Shown: in pieces, positions 44,001-59,000 of the stretch
Numbering within the stretch: the first letter of the stretch is position 1
Layout: every line of letters starts with the position of its first letter
Source: Actinoalloteichus fjordicus
GTDB lineage: Bacteria > Actinomycetota > Actinomycetes > Mycobacteriales > Pseudonocardiaceae
Direction of reading: 5' to 3'
Assembly (NCBI RefSeq): GCF_001941625.1
Contig: NZ_CP016076.1
Span: 3,720,001-3,784,000, forward strand
DNA: 64,000 nucleotides
The notes under the pieces: model-generated
Seen by the model: the letters and a program-made list of their open reading frames with translations, nothing else
The model's database searches: none
What the model was told of the DNA's origin: nothing
Made by a program: the position numbers and the translations under genes

Positions 44001-47000
44001 AACCCGCAAAAACCGGAAACGCGCCATACAACCCACGACCCATCCCCACCCACTGCGCACCCTGACCCGAGAACAGAACGGCCAAGCCACTTCCCCGCCC
44101 AGCCACACCCGACGACACCGACGGATGCCTCTCCCCAGCCACCACCGCACGCAGACCCGCCACCACACCCACCCGATCGGCAGCCACCACCACCGCACGA
44201 TGCTCCAACTCCGCGCGCGAGACACCCAACGAATAGCCGACGTCCGCCAGGTCGAGCTCGGGATGGCGCTCCGCGAAGGACAGCAGGCGGGCCGCCTGCG
44301 CCGACAATGCCGCCGAGGAGCGCGCCGAGACCGCCCACGGCACCACGGGCACCGTTGACGGCTCCGCCGCCCCGGCTGTGTCCGGGCCCTGCTCCAACAA
44401 CACGTGTGCGTTGGTGCCGCTGATGCCGAAGGAGGACACCCCGGCTCGCCGAGGCCGGTCGTCGCTCTCCCACGGCACCGATTCGGTCAGCAGCCGGACC
44501 GCACCCGAATCCCAGTCCACATGCGAGGAGGGGGCGTCCACGTGCAGCGTCTTCGGCAACACCCCGTGCCGCATCGCCTGCACCATCTTGATCACACCGG
44601 CAATGCCCGCCGCAGCCTGCGTGTGCCCGAGATTCGACTTCACCGAACCCAACCACAACGGCCGCTCGACGGACCGGCCCCGACCATAAGTCGCCAACAA
44701 GGCCTGCGCCTCGATCGGATCACCCAGCCTGGTGCCGGTGCCATGCGCCTCCACGACGTCCACCTCGGTCGGTGCGAGGTCGGCGGCGGCGAGCGCCGCG
44801 CGGATGACGCGCTGCTGGGCGGGACCGTTCGGCGCGGTCAACCCGTTCGACGCGCCGTCCTGGTTCACTGCGGAGCCGCGCACCAGGGCCAACACCTGAT
44901 GTCCGTTGCGCCGGGCGTCCGACAACCGCTCCAGCAACACCATGCCCACGCCTTCGGACCAACCGGTACCGTCGGCGGCCTCGGCGAAGGGCTTGCAGCG
45001 GCCGTCGGGTGCCAGCCCCCGCTGCCTGCTGAACGTCACGAAGGCACCGGGCGTCGCCATCACCGTCACGCCGCCTGCCAGCGCCATCGAGCACTCGCCG
45101 GAGCGCAGCGACTGCGCCGCCAGATGCATCGCCACCAGCGACGACGAACACGCCGTGTCGATCGTCACCGCCGGGCCCTCCAGCCCGAACAGATAGGCGA
45201 CCCGACCCGAGAGCACGCTCCCGGCCCCACCGGTGCCCTCGTGACCCTGCGAGTCGTCGTCGGCGGCGGCCAACCGGCCACCGTAGTCGTGGTACATCTG
45301 TCCGGCAAACACCCCGATGGAGCTGCCGCGCACCGAATGCGGATCGATCCCGGCGCGTTCGAAGGTCTCCCAACTCGTCTCCAACAGGAGCCGCTGCTGC
45401 GGATCCATCGCCAGCGCCTCGCGCGGGGAGATGCCGAAGAAGTTCGCGTCGAAACCGGCCGGATCGGTCAGGAAGCCGCCCTCTCGGGCGTAGCAGGTGC
45501 CCGCCTTGCCCGGCTCCGGGTCGTACAGGGCGTCCAGGTCCCAGCCTCGGTCGGCGGGGAACCCGCTGATGCCGTCGGTCCCGGCGGCAACCATTCGCCA
45601 GAGGTCGTCCGGCGTGTCTGCCCCGCCCGGGTAGCGGCAGCCCATCGCCACGATCGCGATCGGCTCGTCGTGCGCAGGCGTGGGCTGGTCGGGGCCCGTC
45701 ACCTGCTCGAGCGCGCCGAAGAGCTCGGCATCGAGGTAGGCGGCCAGTGCGCTGGGCGTCGGGTAGTCGTAGACCAGGGTGGCGGGCAACCGTAATCCGG
45801 TGTTCTCGATGAGCTGGTTGCGCAGTTCCACCGCAGTGAGGGAATCGAACCCGAGCTCGGTGAAGGCCTGCTCGGGTCGGATCGAGGCAGTCGAGGCGTG
45901 CCCGAGCACGACCGCGACCCGGTCGCACACCACGGCGACCAACGCGGCCTGCCGCTCCTCGCGCGGCACCGCTGTCAGCCGGTCGCGCAGACCACCGTCG
46001 GACGACTCCGCAGCGGCACGCCGGGTGGGCGGCACCAGCACCTGCCAGAGCGCGGGAAGGGCCTGACCGCCTGCGTTCCGGCTGCGCAGTGCCGCCAGGT
46101 CGAGCTTCGCCGGGATGGTCACCGGTTCGCCCGCAGCGAGCGCGGCGTCGAACAGTGCCAGTCCTTCGGCGACCGGCAGTTCCCGGACGCCGCCTCTGGC
46201 GAGCCGGGATCGGTCGGTGCCAGACAGGTCCCTGGTGAGGTCACCTGATCCCGCCCACAGCCCCCAGTCCAGCGACAGCGCGGGCAGTCCGGCGGCGCGG
46301 CGTTGCTCGGCCAGCGCGTCGAGTGCGGCGTTCGCCGCCGCATAGTTGGCCTGTCCCGGGGTGCCGACCACGCCTGCCAGCGAGGAGAAGAGCACGAAGG
46401 CGGTGAGGCCGAGTTCGGCGGTCAATTCGTGCAGGTGCCGAGCGGCGACGATCTTCGGCCGAAGGACCCGGTCGAGGCCCGCGACGGTCTGCGAGAGGAG
46501 GGTGCCGTCCTCGAGCACCCCCGCCGCGTGCACCACGGCCCGCAACGGCCGGTCGGCGGGGATCCGCGCCAGCACATCGGCCAGTGCCGCTCGGTCCGCC
46601 ACATCACAGGCCGCGATCTCAGTCCTGGCGCCCAGTTCCGCGAGTTCGGCGACCAGCGCCTCCGCGCCGGTGCCCCGGCGGCTGAGCAGCAACAGGTCGC
46701 GGACCCCGTACGCGGTCACCAGGTGTCGCGCGATCTCGATACCCAGCGCACCGGTACCGCCGGTGATCAGCACCGTCCCGTCCGCACCGAAGGCGCCTGC
46801 GGGGACGGCGTCGGCGACGGGGGCCGCGCGGACCAGTCGAGGGACGTAGGCGGCTCCGCCACGGAGGGCGATCTGTGGTTCACCGGAGTTCAGGGCGGCG
46901 ACCACCGCCGCCTCCGAGGCGGTCGACCCGTCGCTGTCGATCAGCACGATCCGGCCGGGGTGCTCGGATTGAGCCGAGCGCACCAGTCCCCAGACGGCGG

Positions 47001-50000
47001 CGGGCACCGGATCCGGCACGGTTCCGGCGCAGCCGACCGCGTCGCGGGTGGACAGCACCAGCCTGCGGTCCGCCGAGCGTTCTTCGCCCAGCCAGTCCTG
47101 GATGCGGGTGAGGGCGGCGTGGGCGGCGTCGGCGACCACGAAGTCCGCGTCGGCGGACTCCTCGGACGCGACGTCGGCGCCCGCGCTGAGCAAGGTCCAC
47201 TCCAGGTGGAACAGGGGGTTGCTCGGCGCGGTCTGCCCCGTGGTGTGCCTCGGCCGGAGCAGGAGTTCCGCCACCGAGACGACGACCCGGCCCGCGCCGT
47301 CGGCGATCAGCAGCTCGACGGAGTCGCCGCCGAGGTTCCGCAGCCGCAGCCGCACGGCCCGCGCGCCTGCCGCGTGTAGCGAGACGCCCTTCCAGACGAA
47401 CGGCAGTAGCGCGGTCCCGCTGTCCGTTCCGACGCCGGTGAAGCCGATCGCGTGCAGCGCGGCGTCCAGCAGCGCGGGGTGGATTCCGTAGCCTGCGGCC
47501 TCGCCCGCCACGGTGTCGGGCAGGGCGGCTTCGGCGTAGACGGCGTCCCCGTGTCGCCATACCGAGTGCAGGCCTCGGAAGGCGGGGCCGTAACCGAGGC
47601 CCGCATCGTCGAACCGTTCGTAGAGGTCGGCCGGTTCGACCGGTTCTGCTCCGGCGGGCGGCCACTGTGCCCAGGTCTCGGCCTCGGGTTCGCGGGTGGC
47701 ACGGAGCGCTCCGGTGGCGTGGGCAGTCCAGTCCTCGGCGCCGTCGGGCAGCGAGAACACCGTCACCGAGTGCTGTCCGTCGGCATCCGGTGCGTCGACG
47801 GCCAGCTGAATCCGGACCCCGCGTTGCCCGTCGAGGACGAGCGGCGTGTGCAGGGTGAGTTCCGTGAGATGCGGGGCGCCGATGTGGTCACCGGCGCGGA
47901 TGGCGAGTTCCACGAAGGCGGTGCCGGGGACCAACGCGGTGCCGTCGACGGTGTGCTCGGCCAGCCAGGGATGTGTCCGGGTGGAGAGCCTGCCTGCGAG
48001 CACGACACCGCCGGAGCCCGGTAGGGCGAGCGAGGCGCTGAGCATCGGGTGGTCCGCTGCGGCCAGGCCCATGGTGGCGGGGTCGCCGTTGGCGGCAGGC
48101 CCGTCCAGCCAGTAGCGCTGGTGTTGGAAGGCGTAGGTGGGCAGGTCCACCTGCCGGGCACCGGGGAAGAGCGCCGCCCAGTCCGGGACGGCACCTGCGA
48201 GGTGCAAGGTGGCCACGGCGGACATCAGGGCTTCCGGCTCGGGGCGGTCTCGGCGCAATGCCGCCACCGCCGTCGTCGCCGTCGCCGCCGTTGCCAGCCC
48301 GGCCGTCGCCGTCCCCGCCGTCTCAGCAGCGGTGACCATCGGCGTGAGCACGGCCTGTGGGCCCAGCTCCAGGAACCGGGTCACGCCGGTACGGCGTAAG
48401 GCGGCGACGCCGTCGGCGAACCGGACCGGCTCCCGCACATGCCGAACCCAGTACTCGGCGGTCGAGATCTCCTCCCCCGCCACCTCTCCCGAGACCAGCG
48501 ACACCACGGGCAGCCGGGCAGCCCGGTACGCCACCGACTCCGCGACCTCGGCGAACTCGGCGAGCATCGGATCCATCAGGTGCGAGTGGAAGGCGTGCGA
48601 GACCGCCAGCCTGCGCGTCCGGCGACCGAGACCGGAGAAGTGCCGCTCCACGGCGGAGACCTCGTCCTCGACTCCGGAGACCACCACGGCTTCCGGACCG
48701 TTGACCGCCGCGAGGGCCGTGCCCTCGGTCAGCCGCAACCGCACCTCGTCCTCGGACGCCGCCACAGCCACCATCGCCCCACCCTCGGGCAACGCCTGCA
48801 TCAACCCGCCCCTGCCGGCGACCAGCCGACACGCATCCTCCAGCGAGAACACCCCGGCAAGGTGCGCAGCAGTGATCTCACCCAGCGAATGCCCCGTCAC
48901 CGCATCCGGACGAACACCCCAGGACTCCACCAGCCGAAACAACGCCACCTCGAACGCGAACAACCCAGCCTGCGCATATACCGTCCGATCCAATTCGGCC
49001 CCGGACCCGGACGCACCGTCGGCGAACACCACCGCCGCCAACCTGCCCGGCAACAGACCATCGAACCCGGCACACACCGCATCAAACGACTCCGCGAACA
49101 CCGGAAACGCGCCGTACAACTCCCGACCCATCCCCACCCGCTGCGCACCCTGACCCGAGAACAGCACGGCCAGCCGGCCCGGCGTGGCGATGCCCGTGAC
49201 CACCCGCCGATCCAGTCCGCCCGTCGCGAGGACGTCCAGACCCGCCAACAGCTCCGCCCGATCGGCGCCCAGTACCGCCGCACGATGGGAATGGGCCGTG
49301 CGGCTGGCGCCGAGTGAGTAGCCGAGATCGGCAAGGCCGAGTTCAGGCCGGTCGGTCACGAAGGAGGACAGTCGGGCAGCCTGCGCGGCCAAGGCCGCCG
49401 GCGATCGAGCCGAGAGCACCCAGGGCAGGACGGGCAGCTCGGTCGACTCGGAGCGTTCCGGGTGCGGCGTGAGCGGGCCCTCCTCGATGACCACGTGCGC
49501 GTTCGTGCCGCTGAAGCCGAACGAGGACACCCCGGCCCGCCGAGGCCCGTCGCCGTCCGGCCACACCACCTGCTCGGTGAGCAGCCGGACCGAGCCCGAG
49601 TCCCAGTCCACCTGCGAGGACGGCTCGTCGACGTGCAAGGTCCTCGGCAGCACACCGTGCTGCATCGCCTGCACCATCTTGATCACGCCGCCGACACCTG
49701 CGGCAGCCTGGGTGTGTCCGATGTTCGACTTCAGCGAACCGAGCCACAGCGGCCGGTCGGCGGGGCGGTCCTGACCGTAGGTCGCCAGCAGGGCCTGCGC
49801 CTCGATCGGATCTCCCAGCGTGGTCCCGGTGCCGTGCGCCTCGACAACGTCCACATCGGAGGGTGTCAGTCCGGCGTCGGCCAGCGCCCGGCGGATCACC
49901 CGCTGTTGCGAGGGACCGTTCGGCGCGGTCAACCCGTTCGACGCGCCGTCCTGGTTCACGGCCGAACCCCGCACCACCGCCAGCACCCGATGTCCGTTGC

Positions 50001-53000
50001 GTCGGGCGTCCGACATCCGTTCCAGCAGCACCATCCCGACGCCCTCAGACCAACCGGTGCCGTCCGCGGCCTCGGCGAACGGCTTGCACCGGCCGTCCGG
50101 TGCCAGCCCGCGCTGCCTGCTGAACTCCACGAACGCGGTCGGCGTGGACATCACGGTCACGCCACCGGCCATCGCGAGATCGCACTCCCCGGAGCGCAGC
50201 GCCTGGGCGGCCAGGTGCATCGCGACCAGCGAGGAGGAACAGGCGGTGTCGATGGACACGGCCGCACCCTCGAGCCCGAGGGCGTAGGCGACCCGACCCG
50301 ATACGACGCTGCCCGCCGCGCCGGTGCCGACATGTCCGTCAGTGTCCTGAGCTGCGGCGGCGACCTGTGCGCCGTAGTCGTGGTACATGACGCCGGTGAA
50401 CACGCCGGTCGCGCTGCCGCGCAGACTCGCGGGCTCGATGCCCGCGCGTTCGAGGACCTCCCAACAGGACTCGAGCAGCAGCCGCTGCTGCGGGTCCATC
50501 GCCAGCGCCTCGCGCGGCGAGATACCGAAGAAGCCGGCGTCGAAACCGGCCGCATCGTGCAGGAACCCGCCGTCACGCACGTAGCTCGTGCCGGGTCGGG
50601 TCCGCTCGGGGTCGACGAGGCGATCGAGGTCCCAGCCCCGATCCTCGGGGAACCCGGTGATGCCGTCGCCGCCCTCGACGACCAGCCGCCACAGGTCCTC
50701 CGGGGACTGCACACCACCCGGGTAGCGGCAGCTCATCGCCACGATGGCGATCGGGTCGTCGTTCGCCCGCACGGAGGCCGCGACGGGCGCGGCGGCGGTT
50801 GCCACACCGGTCAGTCCGACGTCCAAGAACTCCGCAAGGGCCTGCGGCGACGGATAGTCGAACACCAGGGTCGCGGGGAGCGCCAGTCCGGTGACTCCGG
50901 TCAGCGCATTGCGCAGCTCGACGGCGGTCAAGGAGTCGAATCCGAGGTCTGCGAAGGACTCGTCGGGCACGACGGCCACCGACGAGGCGTGTCCGAGCAC
51001 GGCGGCGGCCTGGGCGCGGACGAGTTCGAGCAGGGCGTCCCGTCGTTCGGCCGCAGGCAGCCCGGCCAGTTCGGCCGCAGGCCCCGAACCTGCGGCGCGG
51101 ACCGCGTGCCGCCGCCTGGATCGGACGAGATCGCGCAGCAGCGGATGTGGCGGTGCGCCGGACGCGGTCAGCGCCGCGATGTCGAGCCGGACCGGTAGCA
51201 GCACCGGTTCATCCCGGCCGAGCGCGGCGTCGAAGAGCGCGAGTCCCTCGGCGGCCGACAGCGCGCGGACCCCGCCACGGGTCAGGCGGCTGCGGTCCCG
51301 CTCGACGAGTCCGCCGGTCAGCTCCCCGGTCTCCGCCCAGAGTCCCCAGGCGAGGGACTGAGCGGGCAGGCCCTGCGCACGTCGCTGTAGGGCGAGCGCG
51401 TCCAGGTAGGCGTTGGCGGCGGCATAGTTGGCCTGGCCGGGCGTGCCCAGCATCCCGGCGGCCGAGGAGAACAGGACGAATGCGGAGAGGTCGAGCCCTT
51501 CGGTCAACTCGTGCAGGTGCCGTGCGGCCAGGGCTTTGCCACGCAACACGTGATCGAGGCCCTCGGCGGTGAGCGTGGTGATGGTGGCGTCGTCCAGGAC
51601 TCCGGCGGCGTGTACGACGCCGGTCAGCGGCCGGTCCGCAGGCAGGTCCGTAAGCAGCGCGGCGAGCGCAGTGCGGTCCGAGACGTCGCAGGCCACGACC
51701 GCCACTCGGGCGCCCGACGTGGCGAGTTCGGCGCGGAGGTCCTCGGCGCCGGGGGCGGCCGGTCCGCGTCTGCCGACCAGGACCAGGTCGCGCACCCCGT
51801 GGGCGAGGACGAGATGTCGTGCGACCAGCGAGCCGAGCGCACCGGTCCCCCCGGTTACCAACACGGTGCCGGACCCGAACTCCGGTGTGCCGGTCTGTGC
51901 CGGTGCTCGCCGGACGCGCGGGGCGCTGACCCGGCCCTGCCGCACGGCAAGTTGCGGTTCACCGGTGGCGAGCAGGGCGTCCAGCACCGTGGCGGCGGCG
52001 ATGCGGTCGTCGGTGTCGAGCAGCACGAAGCGTCCGGGGTGCTCGGTCTGGGCCGAGCGCACCAGGCCCCAGATCGCCGCCGCGTCCGGCTCCGGTGTGT
52101 CGCCGGTCGCGTCGGCGGTCATGATGACCAGGCGGGAGTCGGCGAGGCGTTCCTCGGCAAGCCAGTCCTGGACGAGGGCGAGCGCACCGAGGCAGTCGGC
52201 CGGGCTCGGCGCGAGCAGCACCTCGGGTGCGATCTCGGCGGCCGAGGCGAGGTCGGCACAGGTCTCGGCCCGCAGTGCCTCGGCGAGTGCCGGCTCGCCG
52301 CCGAGCACGGCCCGGTGGGTCCGTCCGATACCCGTCGGGAGCTCTAACGGCGTCCAGTCGAGGTGGAAGAGGGCGGTGCGCGCAATCGCCGAGGTCGAAC
52401 TGCCCGGCTCCGAGGAGATCGGGCGCAGCACGAGATCCCGCACGGTGGCGACCGGGTGACCGTCCTCGTCGGCGAGCACGAGCGACAGGGAATCAGTACC
52501 CCGGGGCCGCAGTCGTACCCGCAGGGCGGCCGCGTGCGCGGCGTGCAGGGTGACCCCGGACCAGGCGAACGGAAGCAGCGCGCGGTCGGTCGCGGCGGCG
52601 AGCGGGGTATGGCCTGCGGCGTGCAGGGCCGCGTCCAGCAAGGCGGGGTGCAACCCGAACCGGCCTGTGTCGGCAACGATCTCGGTGTCCAGTGCGACCT
52701 CGGCGTACACGTCCTCGCCGTGTCGCCAGGCAGCGCGTAGGCCTCGGAATGCCGGGCCGTAGTCCAGTCCTGCCTCGGCCAGCTCCGCATAGCCGCCGGT
52801 CAGGTCGATCTGTTCGGCGCCGGCAGGCGGCCACGGGGCGAGGGTGAACTCCTCGGTCGGGCCCTCCGGCGCCAGTACACCCGTGGCGTGGCTGGTCCAG
52901 GGCTGCTCGTCCGCACCGGGACGGGCATAGATCTGTAGCTCGCGGTCGCCGTTCTCGCCTGCCGCGCCGAGCACCACCTGCAACTGCACGACCTCGGCAT

Positions 53001-56000
53001 CGGGCAGCACGAGCGGGGCGTGCAGGGTGAGTTCGCGCAGCTGCGGGCAGCCCGCCTGGTCACCGGCCCGGATCGCCAGTTCGACCAGGGCCGAGCCGGG
53101 GAGCACCGGGACCCCGGAGACGACGTGGTCGGCCAGCCATGGGTGGGTGCGGGTGGACAGCCGCCCGGTGAGTACCAGGCGGTCGGAGTCTGCCAGCCAG
53201 ATCGCGGCGCCGAGCAGCGGGTGGTCGGTTCTCTCCAGTCCCAGCGAGGCCGGGTCGCCGCCGTCCGAGGTCGCGTCCAGCCAGTAGCGCTGGTGTTGGA
53301 ACGCATAGGTGGGCAGGTCGATCCGGTGGGCACCGGGCAGCAATGCGTCCCAGTCCAACGGAATGCCGGTGGTGTGCAGGGTGGCCAGGGCGGCCAGCAG
53401 GGTCTCGACCTCGGGCCGATCCCGGCGCGAGGCGGCCACCGCCGCCGATTCGGCGACGATCTCCCCGACCGAGGGAGTGAGCACGGCCTGTGGGCCCAGC
53501 TCCAGGAACCGGGTCACGCCGGTACGGCGTAAGGCGGCGACGCCGTCGGCGAACCGGACCGGCTCCCGCACATGCCGAACCCAGTACTCGGCGGTCGAAA
53601 TCTCCTCCCCCGCCACCTCTCCCGAGACCAGAGACACCACGGGCAGCCCGGCAGCCCGGTACACCACCGACTCCGCCACCTCCGCGAACTCGGCGAGCAT
53701 CGGATCCATCAGATGCGAGTGGAAGGCGTGCGACACCGCAAGCCTGCGAACCTTGCGACCCAGACCGGAGAAGTGCGCCGCCACCGTCGACACCGCGTCC
53801 TCGACACCGGACACCACCACCGAGCCCGGGCCGTTGACCGCCGCGATGCCCACCACATCCGACAACAGGGGCCGAACCTCGTCCTCGGACGCCGCGACAG
53901 CCACCATCGCCCCGCCCTCGGGCAACGCCTGCATCAACCGACCCCTGGCGGCGACCAGCCGACAGGCATCCGACAACGAGAACACCCCGGCAAGGTGCGC
54001 AGCAGTGATCTCACCCAGCGAATGCCCCGTCACCGCATCCGGACGAACACCCCAGGACTCCACCAGCCGAAACAGCGCCACCTCAAACGCGAACAAACCC
54101 GCCTGCGCAAACACCGTCCGATCCAACTCAGAACCCGACCCAGAACCAGAACCGGACTCAGACTCAGACTCGGAGTCGGGCGCCCCGAACACCACCTCCG
54201 CCAACCCACCCGGCAACACACCATCGAACCCGGCACACACCGCATCAAAAGACTCCGCGAACACCGGAAACGCGCCGTACAACTCACGACCCATCCCCAC
54301 CCGCTGCGCACCCTGACCCGAGAACAGCACCGCCAGCAGACCGGAGCCTGCGCCTGCGGTACCGGTGATCACCCGCCGGTCCGCACCGCCTGCGGCGAGC
54401 ACACCCAGACCGGCGAGCAACTCTGCCCGGTCGGCACCCAGCACCACCGCACGATGGGAATGCAGCGAGCGGGAGACACCCAGCGAGTACGCGGTGGCCG
54501 CCGGGTCGAGCTCGGGAGTTCCGTCCGCAAAGGACAGCAGCCGCGCGGCCTGGGCCCGCAGCGCCTCCGGCGACCGCGCCGAGACCACCCACGGCACCAC
54601 CGGCAGCGACGCCGCAGGCACCGGCAGCCCCGGGGACGCCGCCCCGGCGGACGGTTCCTCCGGTGCCTGTTCCAGGACGATGTGCGCGTTGGTGCCGGAG
54701 ATTCCGAAGGAGGACACCCCGACCCGCCGGGGCCGGTCCACCGCAGGCCACTGGACCTGCTCGGTCAACAACCGCACCGCACCCGCATCCCAGTCCACAT
54801 GCGAGGACGGCGCATCCACATGCAAGGTCTTGGGCAGCACACCGTGGCGCATCGCCTGCACCATCTTGATGACGCCGCCGACCCCGGCCGCAGCCTGGGA
54901 ATGACCGATGTTCGACTTCAACGAACCAAGCCACAACGGCCGATCCGGCAGACGATCCCGACCGTAGGTGGCCAACAACGCCTGCGCCTCGATCGGGTCA
55001 CCCAAGGTCGTGCCCGTCCCGTGCGCCTCCACCGCGTCCACCTCCGACGCGACAAGACCCGCATCCGCCAACGCACGCCGAATCACCCGCTGCTGCGCCG
55101 GACCGTTCGGCGCCGTCAGTCCGTTCGACGCGCCGTCCTGGTTCACCGAGGAGCCGCGCAGCACGGCGAGCACGCGGTGTCCCTTGGCCTTGGCGTCCGA
55201 GAGCCGCTCCAGCAGCACCAGACCGACGCCCTCCGACCAGCCGGTGCCGTCCGCCGCCTCGGCGAACGGCTTGCACCGGCCGTCGGCGGCCAGCCCGCGC
55301 TGCCTGCTGAACTCCACGAAGGGCATCGGCGAGGACATCACCGTCACGCCGCCTGCCAGCGCCATCGAGCACTCGCCGGAGCGCAGCGACTGCGCCGCCA
55401 GATGCATCGCCACCAGCGACGACGAACACGCCGTGTCGATCGTCACCGCCGGACCCTCCAGCCCGAACAGATAGGCGACCCGACCGGAGGCGATGCTGCC
55501 CGCGCTGCCGCTGCCGAGGTAACCCTCGAACTCCTCCGGGACCTCGTGCAGCCGGGCTGCGTAGTCGTGGTGCATCATGCCCGCGAACACGCCGGTCGCG
55601 GTGCCGCGCAGGCTCTCCGGGTCGATTCCGGCGCGTTCAAACAGCTCCCACGAGGCCTCCAGCAGCAGTCGCTGCTGCGGATCGACCGTCAGCGCCTCCC
55701 GGGGACTGAGCCCGAAGAACGCCGCGTCGAACCGGTCCGCATCGTGGAGGAAACCGCCCTCGCGGGCGTAGCTGGTGCCCGCGACGTCCGGATCGGCGTT
55801 GTAGAGCCGGTCCAGGTCCCATCCCCGGTTCACCGGGAATCCGGTGATCCCGTCGCGTCCCTCGGCCACCAACCGCCACAGGTCTTCCGGCGAGGCGACC
55901 CCACCCGGGTAGCGGCAGCTCATCGCCACGATCGCAATCGGTTCGTCCGGTGCGGCGAGGACCGCAGGGGCGGTGTCGACCGGGCGCAGACCCGCGAGTT

Positions 56001-59000
56001 CGGTGTGGAGCAGTTCCACCAGCGCGGCCGGGGTCGGGTGGTCGAACACCAGCGTCGCGGGCAGTCGGACACCGGTTTCCGAGGTCAGCCGGTTGCGCAG
56101 TTCGATCGAGGTGAGCGAGTCGAACCCGAGATCACGGAAGGCGCGGGACACCTCGACCGAGGCGGCCGAATCGTGCCCGAGCACCTCCGCGATCTTCGCC
56201 CGGACCAGGTCGGTCAGCACCCGGTCCCGTTCGGCCTCGGTCAGACCCGCCAATCGCGCGGCAAGCGGTGCGGCGCCCGCTGCGGCACCGGCTGCGACGA
56301 TCCGCCGCCGGGTGGCCTGCACCCGGTCGCGCAACACGGTGGGGACCGCCTCGCCGTGGCCGCGCAGCGTCGCCAGGTCCAGCCGGACGGGCACCAGCGC
56401 GCCCCCTGATCCGGCGCAGGCCGCGTCGAACAGCGTCAGACCGTCCTCGGTGGACAGCGGGAGCACGCCGCCTCTGGCGGCGCGATGCAGATCGGTCTCC
56501 CCGAGGTTCGCCGTCATCGCACTGGTCTCGGCCCACATGCCCCAGGCCAGTGCGAGGGTGGGAAGACCGGCGGCTGCTCGGAACCCGGCGAAGGCATCGA
56601 GGAAGGAGTTCGCGGCCGCGTAACCGGACTGACCCGGCCCGCCGAAGACCCCGGCGGCCGAGGAGAACAACACGAAGGCGGACAGGTCCCGGCCTGAGGT
56701 CAGTTCGTGCAGGTTGACTGCGGCGTCCACCTTCGCGCGCAGCACCGCTGCCACTCTCGGCGCGGTCTGGGAGCCGACGACGCCGTCGTCCAACACCCCC
56801 GCCACGTGCACCACCCCGCGCAACGGGTGCTCCGAAGGGATCGTGTCGAGTGCTGCGGCCAGCGCCGCGCGGTCCGCCGCATCGGCGGCCACCAACTCGG
56901 CATGCGCACCCAGCTCCGCGAGTTCCGCACACAGTTCGACGGCCCCCGGGGCCTGCGCGCCCCGGCGGCTCAGCAGGAGCAGTCTGCGAACGCCGTGGAC
57001 GCGAACCAGGTGGCGGGCGAGCAGACCGCCCAGTGCACCGGTCGCGCCGGTCACCAGCACGGTGCCCTCGGGGCCGAACTCCGCGGCCGGGGCAGGCCGC
57101 TCGTCCTTGACGGCCCGCACCAGCCGAGGCACGAAGATCGCGCCCGATCGGACCGCCAGCTCCGGCTCGCCCGAGGTGAGCAGGGCGGGCAGGACACGCA
57201 CCGAGCTCTCGTCCTCGTCGATGTCGATCAGCACGATCCGACCGGGATGCTCCGACTGCGCCGAGCGCACCAGCCCCCAGGCCGCAGCCGAGGCCGGATC
57301 AAGCGGTGCGCCGCCGCAGTCCACCGCGCCGCGACCGAGGACCACCAGTCGGGTGTCGACGAACCGCTCCTGCCCGAGCCAGTCCTGCACGGCGGTCAGC
57401 GCCCGCAGGGTACGTGCGTGTGCCGTCGCGGCGAGATCCCCCTCGGAGGGCACCGCTGCGGCCAGGTCCAAGACGAGCACCTCGGGAGCCGGACCGTCGG
57501 GCGCCTGCCCCTCGGCCGCCGCATCGGGCGCCAGCACCTCCAGCGCCGCCACGTGGTCGGAGAGTGCGGACCGCACCGGGGAATCGACGAGCAGCGCCCA
57601 CCGCTCGGCGGAGGCGACCGCCTTGGTGGGCAGCGGGGTCCAGCCGCACCGGAACAGGGAGTTGCGGACCACCCCGGGCGCAGGCGCGAGCTGCTCGGCC
57701 GCCTGCGGGCGCAGCGAGAGGGAGTCGACCTCGGCAACCGGTTCACCGGTGCCGTCGGCCACGGCCAGCGAGATCGATTCCTCGCCGCTCCGCCGCAGCC
57801 GTACCCGCAGCACGGTTGCGCCCGTGGCGTGCAGCGTCACCCCCGTCCAGGAGAACGGCAGTACGGCACCGCCGCCGCCCACCCCGGTATGGCCTGCCGC
57901 GTGCAAGGCGGCGTCGAGCAGCGCCGGGTGCAGCGCGAACTCGCCGGTCGCCCCCTCGGGCAGCGCGACCTCGACGAAGACGTCGTCACCGGAGGTCCAC
58001 ACCGCGCGCAGGCCGCGAAACACCGGTCCGTACTCCAGACCGACCTCGGCCAGCCGGTCGTAGAAGGACTCCGGATCGAGGTCCACCTCGGCCGCACCCG
58101 CAGGCGGCCACTCGGCAGCCGGGAAATCCGCCGGTTCCGCCGCGCTGCCCAGCAGGCCGTGCGCGTGCAGTGTCCACGGTTCATCCTCGGCCTCGGACGA
58201 GGGTCGCGAGTAGATGCGCAGGGAACGGGCGGCCGAGCCGTCCGGTGCGCCCACCACGACCTGGAGCCGCACCGCGCCCTCCTCGGGCAGCGTCAGCGGC
58301 GCCTGGAGGGTCAGTTCCTCCACCCGGGGGCAGCCCGCCCGGTCCCCCGCGTGCAGGGCGAGCTCGACCAACGCGGTCCCCGGCAACACGACCGCCCCGG
58401 CGACGCGGTGCTCGGTCAGCCAGGGGTGGCTGCGCACGGACAGCTGCCCGGTGAGCAGACTCCCGTCCGAGTCGGCGAGCGCGATCGCCCCGGCGAGCAG
58501 CGGATGCGCTGCGGCGGCCAGGCCCATGGCCTCGGGGTTCTCGGCGACGACCGGAGCATCGAGCCAGAAGCGCCTGCGCTGGAACGGATAGGTGGGCAGG
58601 TCCACGCGCGGCGACGCGGTGCCGTCGAACACCAGCGGCCAGCCGATCTCGGCGCCGTGGCAGTGCAGGCGGGCCAGCGCCTCGGTGACCGCCCGAGGTT
58701 CCGGTCGGTCGCCACGCAGCAGCGGGGTCGCCACGATGTCCTCGGCACCGTCGAGGCAGTCCTGCACCATCGCGGTGAGCGTGCCGCCGGGCCCGATCTC
58801 CAGGAAACGGGTGACGCTCTTCCCTCGGAGGAAGGCGATGCCGTCGCGGAAGCGGACGGCCGCGCGCACGTGCCGCACCCAGTAGTCGGGCGAGGTCAGT
58901 TCCTTGATCTTGGCCTGCACGCCGGTCACGTTGGACACCACGGCCAGCCGGGGCCGCCGGTAGGTCACGGTCCGCGCGACCTGCTCGAACTCGCCGAGCA

